A stretch of 64,000 nucleotides of DNA, from contig NZ_KB904537.1 in the NCBI RefSeq assembly GCF_000380105.1, forward strand, positions 1 through 64,000. The letters are read 5' to 3'. Origin of the DNA: Streptococcus orisratti DSM 15617 (lineage in GTDB: Bacteria; Bacillota; Bacilli; Lactobacillales; Streptococcaceae). The notes below the pieces were generated by a model. The model did not search any database. It was not told where the DNA came from and worked only from the letters and a program-made list of their open reading frames with translations. Each line of letters opens with the position of its first letter. The stretch's first letter is position 1. Shown in pieces: positions 28,255 to 37,228 of the stretch. A program made the position numbers and the translations under genes.

Positions 28255-30150
28255 TTACCAAATAATCACGCGGTTTTCTGGAGCACGCCACATGCCATCA
28301 CCTTCTTTAACACCAAATTCTTGGTGGAATTCATCGAAGTTGGTAATTGTGACATTAGTACGCCACTCAGCTGGGGCATGGACGTCGATACTTGCCATCA
28401 TCTGCATGAATTCATCACGCGCCTTCATACGCCAGATTGTTGCAAAGTTGATGAAGAAATCACGAACAGAGAAGTCTGCTTCTTTCTTAGCGGCTTCAAG
28501 TGCGCAGGCTACACCACCGAGGTCAGCCACGTTTTCAGAAACAGTGAGTTTTCCATTCACCTTGACGCCATATGAATCCAAACCATCAAATTGAGCCACT
28601 ACCTTGTCTGTACGTTCTTTGAAAGCTGCATAGTCCTCTTCAGTCCACCAATTTTTCAGGCTCCCATTTTCATCAAAAGAGGCACCATTGGTATCAAAGG
28701 CATGCGAAATTTCATGGGCAATGACCGCCCCAATTCCACCATAATTAGCTGATGAACTTTGTTCCAAACTATAAAATGGTGCCTGTAAAATAGCTGCGGG
28801 AAAGACAATTTGATTTTGCTGTGGATCATAGTAAGCATTAACCATATGAGCTGGCATGTGCCATTCGCTACGGTCAACCGGCTTATTCCATTTGCTCCAA
28901 GCATAAGCGATAGAAATTTTTGCCAAGTTCTGAGCATTTTCCACTAAGGAGAGGTTTTCATCAATAATCTTCTTGCCATAAGTTTCTGGCAATTTCTCAG
29001 GATAACCGATATGGGGTGTGATGACATTTAGCTTGGTAATGGCTTTTTCACGTGTAGCTGGCGCAAGCCAATCAGCGGTTTCAAGGCGTGATTTATAGAC
29101 GTCAATCATAGTAGCTACCTTATGTTCAACATCAGCCTTGGCTTCGGGCGAGAATTTTTGACCTGCATACCAAAGACCAAGAGCTTGACTGTAAGGTCCT
29201 TCTGCTAAATAATAAGCTGCCTTACGCTTGTCACGCGCTTGTGGTGTCCCTGACAGGGCACGATTATAAGCGCCTGACAAAATACGAATCTCATCAGTTA
29301 AATAAGCATTCCATGAAGTGGCTGCAGACAAGACTAAGTCAGCCTTGAGCAATTCCCAATTTCCTTCAGAATAGTATTCTGCTGCAAAATCTACCCAAAA
29401 ACGTTCTTCAGGTACAATAACTTTATCTGGTAACTCACCCAAGATAGCCTTGAAAATATCGTTCAATGGTAATTCAGGTGCCAATTTGACAAAATCTACC
29501 CATTCGTATGGATGATAAAGCTTGACATACTCAGAACTTTCTTCACGCGAAAGGACATACTTGGCGACCTTGGCATCCAGTTCAATAACCTTATCCAGTA
29601 AATCTTTGATTTCCTCATCAGAGAAGCCAAACTTAGGTAGCAATTCTTCTTGCATACTACGCCATACAGCAAGAAGTTCCTTACCTTTTTCATTATCCTC
29701 AGCATAATAAGTCGTGTCTGGCAAGATAATACCTGGTGCTTCTGCCCAGAGGATATTAAGCTGTGCATTCATAAAATCCGGCGACACTCCAAATGGCAAA
29801 AGATTAGGCTTTCCAGCCATCTCATAATCAGCCATACGACTAGCAAATTCAGCAAATGATCCCAAGTTCTTATATTCTTCAATCAGCGGTAAAACTGGTG
29901 TAACCCCAACCTTTTCACGCTTGTCATAGTTCGCTGTCATCTTGTGAAATTTGACAAAGTTTTGTAAAATGCTATCGCTTGGGAGCTTTTCACCAGCCAA
30001 CCAACCATCGGTCGTTGTTAGCACGAGTTCTTCAATCTCATCAGCAAGGTCTGAAAAACCACCTGTACGAGGTTTATCATCTGGAATAACCGCAGTTTCA
30101 GCCCACTTGCCGTTGACTGCCTTATAAAAATCGTCTTGATAACGTGTCAT
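28255..30150 (-). CDS. pepO: M13 family endopeptidase PepO
   Basis: A 631-residue zinc metallopeptidase of the neprilysin family. I use the ATG at 30150 (MTRYQDDFYKAVNGKWAET), with AAGGAGATAATA directly upstream. Catalytic residues are in AVIAHEISHAFDTNG (HExxH) and ENVADLGGVACALEAA (the distant zinc-binding Glu), and a WRAPE-type C-terminus closes the protein. No signal peptide, as usual for streptococcal and lactococcal PepO, which degrade oligopeptides in the cell and can appear on the surface. Confidence 0.95.
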   Translation of the reverse strand: MTRYQDDFYKAVNGKWAETAVIPDDKPRTGGFSDLADEIEELVLTTTDGWLAGEKLPSDSILQNFVKFHKMTANYDKREKVGVTPVLPLIEEYKNLGSFAEFASRMADYEMAGKPNLLPFGVSPDFMNAQLNILWAEAPGIILPDTTYYAEDNEKGKELLAVWRSMQEELLPKFGFSDEEIKDLLDKVIELDAKVAKYVLSREESSEYVKLYHPYEWVDFVKLAPELPLNDIFKAILGELPDKVIVPEERFWVDFAAEYYSEGNWELLKADLVLSAATSWNAYLTDEIRILSGAYNRALSGTPQARDKRKAAYYLAEGPYSQALGLWYAGQKFSPEAKADVEHKVATMIDVYKSRLETADWLAPATREKAITKLNVITPHIGYPEKLPETYGKKIIDENLSLVENAQNLAKISIAYAWSKWNKPVDRSEWHMPAHMVNAYYDPQQNQIVFPAAILQAPFYSLEQSSSANYGGIGAVIAHEISHAFDTNGASFDENGSLKNWWTEEDYAAFKERTDKVVAQFDGLDSYGVKVNGKLTVSENVADLGGVACALEAAKKEADFSVRDFFINFATIWRMKARDEFMQMMASIDVHAPAEWRTNVTITNFDEFHQEFGVKEGDGMWRAPENRVIIW

Positions 30151-30233
30151 TATTATCTCCTTCTTCCGTGTAATCGTTTCTATTTTACCAAAAATAGCCA
30201 ATATATGCAGTTTTAAAAGTCATTCTCAAATTT

Positions 30234-30677
30234 TTAACGATTTTTTGTGTCTAGGAGAATGGTCACAGGGCCATCGTTGACGAGACTAACCCGCATATCC
30301 GCTCCAAAAACGCCACATTCTACAGGGACAAACTGACTTAATTCTTGGTTGAAATCATCATAGAACTGGCTAGCTATATCTGGTTTAGCTGCCCCAGTAA
30401 AAGCTGGACGATTTCCTTTCTTTGTATCCGCAAAAAGTGTAAACTGTGAAACCGACAAGATACCCCCCTTGATATCTTGGACTGATAAATTCATCTTTCC
30501 ATCTTGATCCGAAAAGATGCGCATATTGACGATTTTTCTAACCGCATAAGCCATATCGTCGGTCGTATCATCTGGCCCTACGCCAACTAATAGCAAAAGA
30601 CCTTGCTTGATAGCACCAGCCATTTCCCCTTCAATGGAGACAGAAGCCTCTGTCACACGCTGAATAACAATCTTCAT
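30234..30677 (-). CDS. dtd: D-aminoacyl-tRNA deacylase
   Basis: A 147-residue protein, the standard length, from the ATG at 30677 ([15 protein letters not shown]). Motifs [19 protein letters not shown] and the late cross-subunit motif [11 protein letters not shown] (Gly-Pro) are intact. It removes D-amino acids and glycine mischarged on tRNAs. It lies 54 bases behind rel, an arrangement conserved in many Firmicutes (rel-dtd), so joint transcription is expected. Confidence 0.95.
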   Translation of the reverse strand: MKIVIQRVTEASVSIEGEMAGAIKQGLLLLVGVGPDDTTDDMAYAVRKIVNMRIFSDQDGKMNLSVQDIKGGILSVSQFTLFADTKKGNRPAFTGAAKPDIASQFYDDFNQELSQFVPVECGVFGADMRVSLVNDGPVTILLDTKNR

Positions 30678-30731
30678 TTTAATCCTTTCTTTAAAAAGCG
30701 GACCAAACAAGTCAGCCCGCTGTCTTTATAA

Positions 30732-32951
30732 TTACCCGTTAGTTCGTTTGACGCTGTAAACATCTGGAATAATCTTAATCTTATCAACGACTGTCGTTAA
30801 ACTAGCCAGATTGGCAATAGCAAAGCTAACATGGATATTAGCAAATTTCATATCTTTTGTCGGTTGGGCATTGACCGTCGAAATGTTTTTGGTCGCATTT
30901 GATAAAACCTGTAAGACATCGTTTAACAAGCCTGAGCGGTTAAGTCCATAAATATCAATTTCCGCCACATAGTCAGTTCGAGTATTATCGTCATCCCATT
31001 CAACTTCAATGAGTCGTTGTTCATAACCTTCTTGGCTCTTAATATTATGACAATCTGACCGATGAATAGCGACACCACGCCCTTTAGTAATGTAGCCCTC
31101 AATCGGATCTCCTGGAACGGGATTGCAACATTTTGCGATGCGCATGAGAAGTCCAGATGCTCCTTGAATGATAACACCATTCTCACTGTGAACCTTCAGA
31201 ACTTCCTTATTCTCGTGCTTAACCTCGCCGCCCTTCATCAATTCTTCAGCCTCAGCCTTAGCTTTGGCACGTTCTTCCTCCCGCCGTTCTTTCTCAGTTA
31301 GACGGTTGAAAACACTAACAGGGCTCAATTCTCCAAAACCAACCGCTGCGTATAGAGCCTCTTCACTTCGGACACTAAGCCTTGGTAAGATGGCCTCAAT
31401 GTGTTTTTTATCGAGGTACTTATTTGCCACATATCCCTGTTCTTGGAAATAATCCACCAAAAGCTCACGGCCCTTGTTAACAGAGAGTTCTTTGTCTTGA
31501 TTTTTAAAGAACTGACGAATTTTATTTCGGGCTTTATTCGTTTTGACGAGTTTAATCCAGTCTCGGCTTGGCCCAAATGAATTAGGATTGGTGACAATTT
31601 CACAAGTATCACCTGTTTTAAGTTTAGCTGTCAAAGGAACCATCCGTCCATTGACCTTTGCTCCAGTTGCTTTTTCACCTACTTTCGTATGAATAGCATA
31701 AGCAAAATCAATCGGCCCAGAGTCTTTTGGCAATTCCTTGACCGCCCCTGTTGGAGTAAAAACATAGATGCGTTCTGAAAAAATGTCTTCCTTAACGGAA
31801 TCTACAAAGTCTTGCGCATCACCATTGGAAGCATCTTGTAATTCAACCAATTCCTTAATCCAATTCATCCCAAGTGCTTGTTCGCTCTGGTTAACTTTAC
31901 CCTTCATGCCTTTTTTATAGGCCCAGTGGGCAGCAACCCCATATTCAGCGACAGCGTGCATTTCCTTGGTACGAATTTGAATTTCAATCGGTCCTTTCGG
32001 TCCAAATACCGTGGTGTGGATGGACTGATAACCATTAGCCTTTGGTGCTGCAATATAATCTTTGAAACGACCAGGCATTGGATGCCAGAGTTCATGAATA
32101 TAACCAACCATAGCATAGACATCAATCTGCGTTTCCATAATACAACGAATAGCAATCAAATCGTAAATTTGATCAAAGCGTTTTTTCTTATCACGCATCT
32201 TTCGATAAATGGAATAAATGTGTTTTGGTCGTCCATAAATGTCACCATAGAGCCCCTGCTCTTGGGTATAATCTTTGATTTTTTCAACAATTTCATCAAC
32301 CAAAGCTTCACGCTCACGACGCTTTTCTGTCATCATGTGAGAAATCTTATAAAATTCCGTTTCGTTAAGATAGCGGAAAGACAAATCCTCCAACTCCCAC
32401 TTAATTCGACTAATCCCCAAACGGTGAGCCAAGGGAGCATAAATTTCCATCGTTTCACGTGAAATACGCTCTTGTTTGTCTTTTCGTAAATGCTTAAGGG
32501 TACGCATATTGTGCAAGCGGTCTGCCAGTTTAACAAGAATCACTCGAATGTCTTTAGACATAGCCATCAACATTTTACGGTGATTCTCAGCCAACTGTTC
32601 TTCGTGAGATTTATACTCAACTTTACCAAGTTTTGTCACCCCATCTACAATGTCACGAACATCTTTTCCAAAATCTGTTTCAATGTCTTCTAGACTGCTT
32701 TCTGTATCCTCCACGACATCATGTAGAAAACCACAAGCCACCGTGACAGCATCTAAATGCAAATCAGCTAAAATCCCAGCCACCTGAATAGGGTGAATGA
32801 TATAAGGTTCTCCAGATTTTCTAAACTGATAAAAATGTGCTGCCGTCGCATAATCCAAAGCTTTCTTAACAAAAGCCACATCGGCCTCTGTCATATACTT
32901 AGCGGTTAATGCAACAACTTCATCTCCTGTTAAATTGACTTCTTTTGCCAT
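30732..32951 (-). CDS. rel: Bifunctional (p)ppGpp synthetase/hydrolase Rel
   Basis: A 739-residue stringent-response enzyme. Domains in order: HD hydrolase with FLHDVVEDT (His77-Asp78) and RLHNMRTLKH; synthetase with YGRPKHIYSIYRKM, YDLIAIRCI and NGYQSIHTTV; TGS (IYVFTPTGAVKELPKDSGPIDFAY); a zinc-finger-type region with AKCCNPVPGD; and a C-terminal ACT domain. The hydrolase residues are intact, so it should be bifunctional rather than a synthetase-only RelA. Expressed with dtd. Confidence 0.96.
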   Translation of the reverse strand: MAKEVNLTGDEVVALTAKYMTEADVAFVKKALDYATAAHFYQFRKSGEPYIIHPIQVAGILADLHLDAVTVACGFLHDVVEDTESSLEDIETDFGKDVRDIVDGVTKLGKVEYKSHEEQLAENHRKMLMAMSKDIRVILVKLADRLHNMRTLKHLRKDKQERISRETMEIYAPLAHRLGISRIKWELEDLSFRYLNETEFYKISHMMTEKRREREALVDEIVEKIKDYTQEQGLYGDIYGRPKHIYSIYRKMRDKKKRFDQIYDLIAIRCIMETQIDVYAMVGYIHELWHPMPGRFKDYIAAPKANGYQSIHTTVFGPKGPIEIQIRTKEMHAVAEYGVAAHWAYKKGMKGKVNQSEQALGMNWIKELVELQDASNGDAQDFVDSVKEDIFSERIYVFTPTGAVKELPKDSGPIDFAYAIHTKVGEKATGAKVNGRMVPLTAKLKTGDTCEIVTNPNSFGPSRDWIKLVKTNKARNKIRQFFKNQDKELSVNKGRELLVDYFQEQGYVANKYLDKKHIEAILPRLSVRSEEALYAAVGFGELSPVSVFNRLTEKERREEERAKAKAEAEELMKGGEVKHENKEVLKVHSENGVIIQGASGLLMRIAKCCNPVPGDPIEGYITKGRGVAIHRSDCHNIKSQEGYEQRLIEVEWDDDNTRTDYVAEIDIYGLNRSGLLNDVLQVLSNATKNISTVNAQPTKDMKFANIHVSFAIANLASLTTVVDKIKIIPDVYSVKRTNG

Positions 32952-33159
32952 AGTGACCCCTTACTTGCTCTTATAATGTACTTATTTTATCACTTTTTAA
33001 GCGAAAAATAAAAGAATGTTAACACATTTCTTCTTTCCATGCCTTTGGATAATTAGAAACCACCCTTTATCTCAATTTATCCAATTTTTCACCTTGTCCA
33101 ACACCATATATTGTGCTAAACTTAGTATATCATACCATATCTAGTTTTAGGAGAATCAA

Positions 33160-33618
33160 ATGACCCATTTAACTGTCGTTTTTATCAGTCTAAGCGGCAA
33201 TACGAAAAGTTTTGTCAAACGCCTAAGTGAGTATTTAAAAAGCAATCAAGATATTGATATACACCAAATCAACGTTAAAGAGCTTAACCATGAGACTTTT
33301 CCTGTTAAAGAACCCTTCCTTGCTGTTCTTCCTACCTATCTCGAGGGAGGAAATGGTATTGATGATGGCGATGTAGAAATATTAACCAACCCACTTGGAG
33401 ATTTTATTGCCGCTCATGACAACTACAAAAACTGCTTTGGGATTATTGGATCTGGGAATCGTAATTTTAATCATCAGTACTGCCTAACGGCTAAACAATA
33501 CTGCAAACGTTTTGGTTTTCCTATGATTGGAGATTTTGAATTGCGTGGCACACAAGCTGACATTGAACGATTGTCTGCAGTAATTTTAGAAACGTATAAA
33601 AACTTCTTGGAAAGATAA
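33160..33618 (+). CDS. nrdI: Flavodoxin-like protein NrdI
   Basis: A 152-residue flavoprotein with [15 protein letters not shown], the FMN phosphate loop (about residues 5-19), and [20 protein letters not shown] around residue 100, diagnostic for NrdI. NrdI supplies the oxidant that assembles the dimanganese-tyrosyl cofactor of class Ib ribonucleotide reductase (NrdF). It is usually beside nrdE/nrdF, but here it stands alone, as in several streptococci that carry a second, detached copy. AGGAGA precedes the ATG. Confidence 0.9.
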   Translation: MTHLTVVFISLSGNTKSFVKRLSEYLKSNQDIDIHQINVKELNHETFPVKEPFLAVLPTYLEGGNGIDDGDVEILTNPLGDFIAAHDNYKNCFGIIGSGNRNFNHQYCLTAKQYCKRFGFPMIGDFELRGTQADIERLSAVILETYKNFLER

Positions 33619-33653
33619 TCTTTTAAAATTAGCTCTGCTATTTCCATATAAAA

Positions 33654-33676
33654 TGCCCTTTATTGGGCTTTTTTTG
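33654..33676 (+). terminator. Weak terminator behind nrdI
   Basis: A short 4-bp stem GCCC/GGGC with a loop of six is followed by seven U residues. The stem is short, hence the modest confidence. Confidence 0.5.
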
Positions 33677-33745
33677 ATATAATGAACAAGCATAAAATTG
33701 ATACCGTAGAAAGGAAGAGAAGCATGCCCGCTTCTAAACATTAAC

Positions 33746-34780
33746 ATGAAAACAACTCTTGATTACATCACTACTTTAGCTAAAATCCCATCACCAACAG
33801 GGTTTACCTCGCGCATTATGGACTATGTTCAAAATGAATTAGAAAGCTTTTGCTACACTCCTATTCGTACAGCAAAAGGTGGTCTCTTGGTTTCGGTAGC
33901 GGGTAGAGATGATGATAGACACCGTGTTGTCACCGCCCACCTAGATACCCTCGGTGCCATGGTTCGCGCCATCAAGCCTGATGGTCGGCTGAAAATGGAT
34001 TTAGTGGGAGGATTTGTCTACAACGCCATTGAAGGCGAAAATTGCACCATTCATGTAGCAGAAAATGGCAAAGAAATTTCAGGAACCATTCTCATGCACC
34101 AAACATCTGTCCATGTTTACCGTGATGCTGGCACGGCTGAACGTAATCAAACTAATATGGAAATTCGTTTAGATGAGAAAGTGAATACAGCCGATGAAAC
34201 ACGGGCTTTAGGCATTGAGGTTGGGGATTTTATCTCGTTTGACCCAAGAGTTGTAGTGACGGAATCTGGCTTCATCAAATCTCGCCACTTGGATGATAAA
34301 GTCAGCGCAGCTATTCTCATTGAACTCCTCAAAACCTATAAAAATGAGGGGATTGAGCTGCCACACACAACCCATTTTTACTTTTCAGCTTTTGAAGAAG
34401 TTGGACACGGGGCTAATTCTAGCCTTCATGAAAAAACAGTTGAATATCTGGCTGTGGATATGGGAGCCATGGGAGACGACCAAGCAACTAATGAATATAC
34501 CGTTTCTATCTGTGTCAAAGACGGCTCTGGTCCCTATCACTATGAGCTTCGCCAGCACATGGTTGCTTTGTGTGAACAACATCAAATCCCTTACAAACTA
34601 GACATCTATCCTTACTATGGGAGCGATGCCTCGGCAGCTATGCGAGCAGGGGCTGAAGTTAAACATGCCCTGTTAGGTGCAGGTATTGAGTCAAGCCATT
34701 CTTACGAGCGAACCCATATTGATTCTGTACGAGCTACAGAAAACTTAGTAGATGCCTATTTGAAAAGCGCAGTTCTTTGA
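33746..34780 (+). CDS. M42 family metallopeptidase
   Basis: A 344-residue cytosolic di-metal aminopeptidase. Metal ligands fall in VTAHLDTLGAMV (His and Asp, about residues 62-72), SRHLDDKVSAAIL (bridging Asp), SAFEEVGHGAN (catalytic Glu pair), VDMGA, and a late SSHSYERTHIDS histidine. The family comprises glutamyl aminopeptidases (PepA) and tetrahedral TET peptidases, which feed on peptides released by oligopeptidases such as PepO. The precise specificity cannot be read. A clear terminator follows. Confidence 0.9.
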   Translation: MKTTLDYITTLAKIPSPTGFTSRIMDYVQNELESFCYTPIRTAKGGLLVSVAGRDDDRHRVVTAHLDTLGAMVRAIKPDGRLKMDLVGGFVYNAIEGENCTIHVAENGKEISGTILMHQTSVHVYRDAGTAERNQTNMEIRLDEKVNTADETRALGIEVGDFISFDPRVVVTESGFIKSRHLDDKVSAAILIELLKTYKNEGIELPHTTHFYFSAFEEVGHGANSSLHEKTVEYLAVDMGAMGDDQATNEYTVSICVKDGSGPYHYELRQHMVALCEQHQIPYKLDIYPYYGSDASAAMRAGAEVKHALLGAGIESSHSYERTHIDSVRATENLVDAYLKSAVL

Positions 34781-34820
34781 TTTCAAAACCATTACACAAA
34801 TAAAAAAACACGAAAAAGTA

Positions 34821-34855
34821 AAGACGACTGAGATATAGTAATTCAGTCGTCTTTT
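34821..34855 (+). terminator. Terminator of the M42 peptidase gene
   Basis: An 11-bp perfect stem AAGACGACTGA/TCAGTCGTCTT with an 11-base loop, ending in TTTG. Its right arm is also the first part of the 138-bp tandem repeat that follows. Confidence 0.85.
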
Positions 34856-35116
34856 GTTGATGTAGATTGGTATGCTTTGTGAAAATCAAAACAGAATTTT
34901 ATCATTTTGCCGTAATCCGCAGACTTTACTTAAATATAGTAAGGGAAACTAATAACATTATAAATGGTAACTAGACTAATTCAGTCGTCTTTTTTTGATG
35001 TAGATTGGTATGCTTTGTGAAAATCGAAACAGAATTTTATCACTTTGCCGCAATCCGCAGACTTTACTTAAATATAGTAAGGGAAACTAATAACATTATA
35101 AATGGTAACTAGACTA
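34841..35116. repeat. Tandem duplication of a 138-bp non-coding unit
   Basis: Unit 1 is 34841-34978 and unit 2 is 34979-35116. They differ at only a few positions (for example CAAAAC/CGAAAC and CCGTAATCC/CCGCAATCC). Each starts with ATTCAGTCGTCTTTT, the right arm of the terminator, and contains GGTATGCTTTGTGAAAATC, reminiscent of the BOX-like termini. From 35117 to 35299 nothing else is recognised. Confidence 0.9.
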
Positions 35117-35299
35117 ATTCGGTATCATTCTCATTTTTACAGAATACTATTCTAAACAAAGAGAGGTACCCACACCTTGAAGCGATCTCAAATAAGTAGA
35201 CAAAAACTAATTTTTGGGGGATACTATTTTTATAAAACGAGATTACAAAGATATAGGACTTACGTCAAATAACCGCATCATAGCATTCCCAATAAATCA

Positions 35300-36118
35300 T
35301 TAAAAATCAAATTCTACTTCTAAGCCATAGTGGTCACTGACAATAGGAGCTGCACCACCATCAAAAGCAACTTTTGAAGCAAGAATACGAATATCCTGAC
35401 TAGCAAAAACATGGTCAACTTTGAGTGATTGCGTATTATCCTCCCACCCATCAATATCTTCAATAATCGTATGCTGACCTACAACTTTATCAGCCACCGC
35501 ATGACTATCCTGTAATTGTAAAGGACTGTCCATAATCATACGATAGCCTGTTTCGTCAGTCGGGTTGTTGAACGCTCCCATGAGCACCAATGGTTTTTGA
35601 GCATGACTAAGTGCAGCTTCCAAACGTGGCCACTCTGTTTCAAAACCATTGCCTAGCAAAGACATATGTGCGCTGACAACAGTAATAACTTTACCATTAA
35701 CCTCAGTTTCAGCTAAAAGTGCTCGACGAGTGTTGAAATTTGTCTCATCATCAGTAGCTGAAATTAAAATATCCTTAGCTAGCAGAGGAGTTTTTGACAA
35801 AATGGCAACACCTTCGTGGTATTTATCATAGCCTATATGATTATAAGCCCATGACCAATAATAAGTCTTACCCTGAGACTTCAAGTATTGAACCAACTGG
35901 AGAGCAAAGTGATTCTTCCGAAGAGCTGGTGAGGACTCCAAGGGTTGATAAGTAGGAGCCGCCTTGGCAAGCTCACTGTCAATACCTTGATTGATTTCCT
36001 GCAAACAAACCACATCAAAATCTTTTTCTAAAATATATTCCCCCAAATCAAAAAGCTTCTTGAGAGAGTTGACTTCCATCCATGAATGGGTATTCAACGT
36101 TAAAAACCTAGCTGTCAT
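35300..36118 (-). CDS. Endonuclease/exonuclease/phosphatase family enzyme (copy 1)
   Basis: A 272-residue protein of the EEP superfamily, starting at the ATG at 36118 (MTARFLTLNTHSW). Active-site motifs are LTLNTHSWMEV with the catalytic Asn, DVVCLQEINQGID (metal-binding Glu), VSAHMSLLGNGFE (His), GAFNNPTDETGY, where DYNNP-type enzymes have Asp and this copy has Ala, and SDHYGLEVEF (Asp-His). Substrates in the family range from DNA to sphingomyelin. Loss of the Asp in the fourth motif may reduce activity. It is a close relative of the next gene. No signal peptide. Confidence 0.82.
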   Translation of the reverse strand: MTARFLTLNTHSWMEVNSLKKLFDLGEYILEKDFDVVCLQEINQGIDSELAKAAPTYQPLESSPALRKNHFALQLVQYLKSQGKTYYWSWAYNHIGYDKYHEGVAILSKTPLLAKDILISATDDETNFNTRRALLAETEVNGKVITVVSAHMSLLGNGFETEWPRLEAALSHAQKPLVLMGAFNNPTDETGYRMIMDSPLQLQDSHAVADKVVGQHTIIEDIDGWEDNTQSLKVDHVFASQDIRILASKVAFDGGAAPIVSDHYGLEVEFDF

Positions 36119-36146
36119 TATCACATCATCCTAAACATATAATTTT

Positions 36147-36223
36147 ATACTTTTCGAAAATCGTTCTATTTTTCTCAACTCGTCTCTTTAGAGATAAAAA
36201 CGTCTTTTATTTTTGTTGAGCAT
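36147..36223. repeat. Short BOX-like remnant
   Basis: Begins ATACTTTTCGAAAATCGTTC, like the left terminus of the 104-bp elements, and ends TTGTTGAGCAT, a worn copy of CATTGAGTAT. Confidence 0.45.
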
Positions 36224-36254
36224 TACAATTTTTCATTTTCCAACGAACGGACAG

Positions 36255-36268
36255 CGAAAACGCTTGCG
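36255..36268. promoter_or_regulatory. cre-like site between the two EEP genes
   Basis: CGAAAACGCTTGCG agrees with the catabolite-responsive consensus TGNAANCGNWNNCA at all but the first and last positions. It lies upstream of the first EEP gene and downstream of the second. Confidence 0.45.
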
Positions 36269-36340
36269 TTCATATATGTTATTCTAGCATTTTTGCTTTA
36301 TTTGTAAAGTCTTTTTGAGAAGGTTGGGAAAATATTTTGC

Positions 36341-37153
36341 TTATTTAAAACTTATAGCTAAGCCAAAATGATCACTAACTACGGGAGTTTCATTTCCATC
36401 AAAAACTACCTGAGAGGATAAGATTTCTAATTCTTTACTCACAAATGCATGGTCCACCTTCAAATTCTTTTCGTTCCCAGACCAACCATCAATATCAGCC
36501 TTGATAGTGTATTCTCCTGAAACAATATTAGCAGACTTGTGACTGTCTTTAAGATTTAGCGAGCTTGAAAGAATAACTTGATAGCCTTCTTCGTCAGTTG
36601 GATTATTATAATCCCCCATCAATATAAGGGGAGTTTTTTGTCCTTGAAGTTCTGCTTCAAGCTTTTTCCATTCCCCTTCAAACCCCTTGCCATACCACGA
36701 CAAATGTAGGCTAACAACAGTTAAGGCTCTACCATCAATCTCCGTATCCGCTAAAAGAACACGTCTAGTATGATAATCATATTCATCGTCCACATCTGAA
36801 ACTAAAACAGCTTGTGGTTTTATCGGGGTTTTAGATAAAATGGCTACGCCTTCATGATATTTATCATAGCCAATATGATTATAGGCCCACGACCAATAGT
36901 AAGTCTTGCCCTGCTTTTGAAGTAGACTTACCAGATGCAAAGCAAAGTTATCCTGATGAATGGTCGGCGTTCCAACTATCTCACTATAAGTCGCCAATTC
37001 TTGTACTGGCTGGCTAACTATCTCTTGGTTAATTTCTTGAAGGCAAATAATATCGTAATCTTCTTTTAAAATTTGTGCCACAATATCCTGTAGCTTGTGG
37101 AGAGGGTCAGACTCCATCCATGAATGGGTATTTAGCGTTAGGCATTTCACCAT
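36341..37153 (-). CDS. Endonuclease/exonuclease/phosphatase family enzyme (copy 2)
   Basis: A 270-residue paralogue of the gene at 35300-36118, sharing for instance the whole block around KTYYWSWAYNHIGYDKYHEG and KVDHAF. Here every motif is intact: LTLNTHSW, IICLQEINQE, VVSLHLSWYGKGFE, GDYNNPTDEEGY (Asp present) and SDHFGLAISF. It is cytoplasmic and 75 bases behind the PTS gene on the same strand, so it may be read from the PTS promoter. A role with sugar phosphates or nucleic acid cannot be decided from sequence. Confidence 0.85.
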   Translation of the reverse strand: MVKCLTLNTHSWMESDPLHKLQDIVAQILKEDYDIICLQEINQEIVSQPVQELATYSEIVGTPTIHQDNFALHLVSLLQKQGKTYYWSWAYNHIGYDKYHEGVAILSKTPIKPQAVLVSDVDDEYDYHTRRVLLADTEIDGRALTVVSLHLSWYGKGFEGEWKKLEAELQGQKTPLILMGDYNNPTDEEGYQVILSSSLNLKDSHKSANIVSGEYTIKADIDGWSGNEKNLKVDHAFVSKELEILSSQVVFDGNETPVVSDHFGLAISFK

Positions 37154-37228
37154 TTTTTACTCCTTACATAGCAGGCAAGGAGCTGAGAATATTCTCAACT
37201 CCTAACCTCTTATATCTTAATTTGGGTC

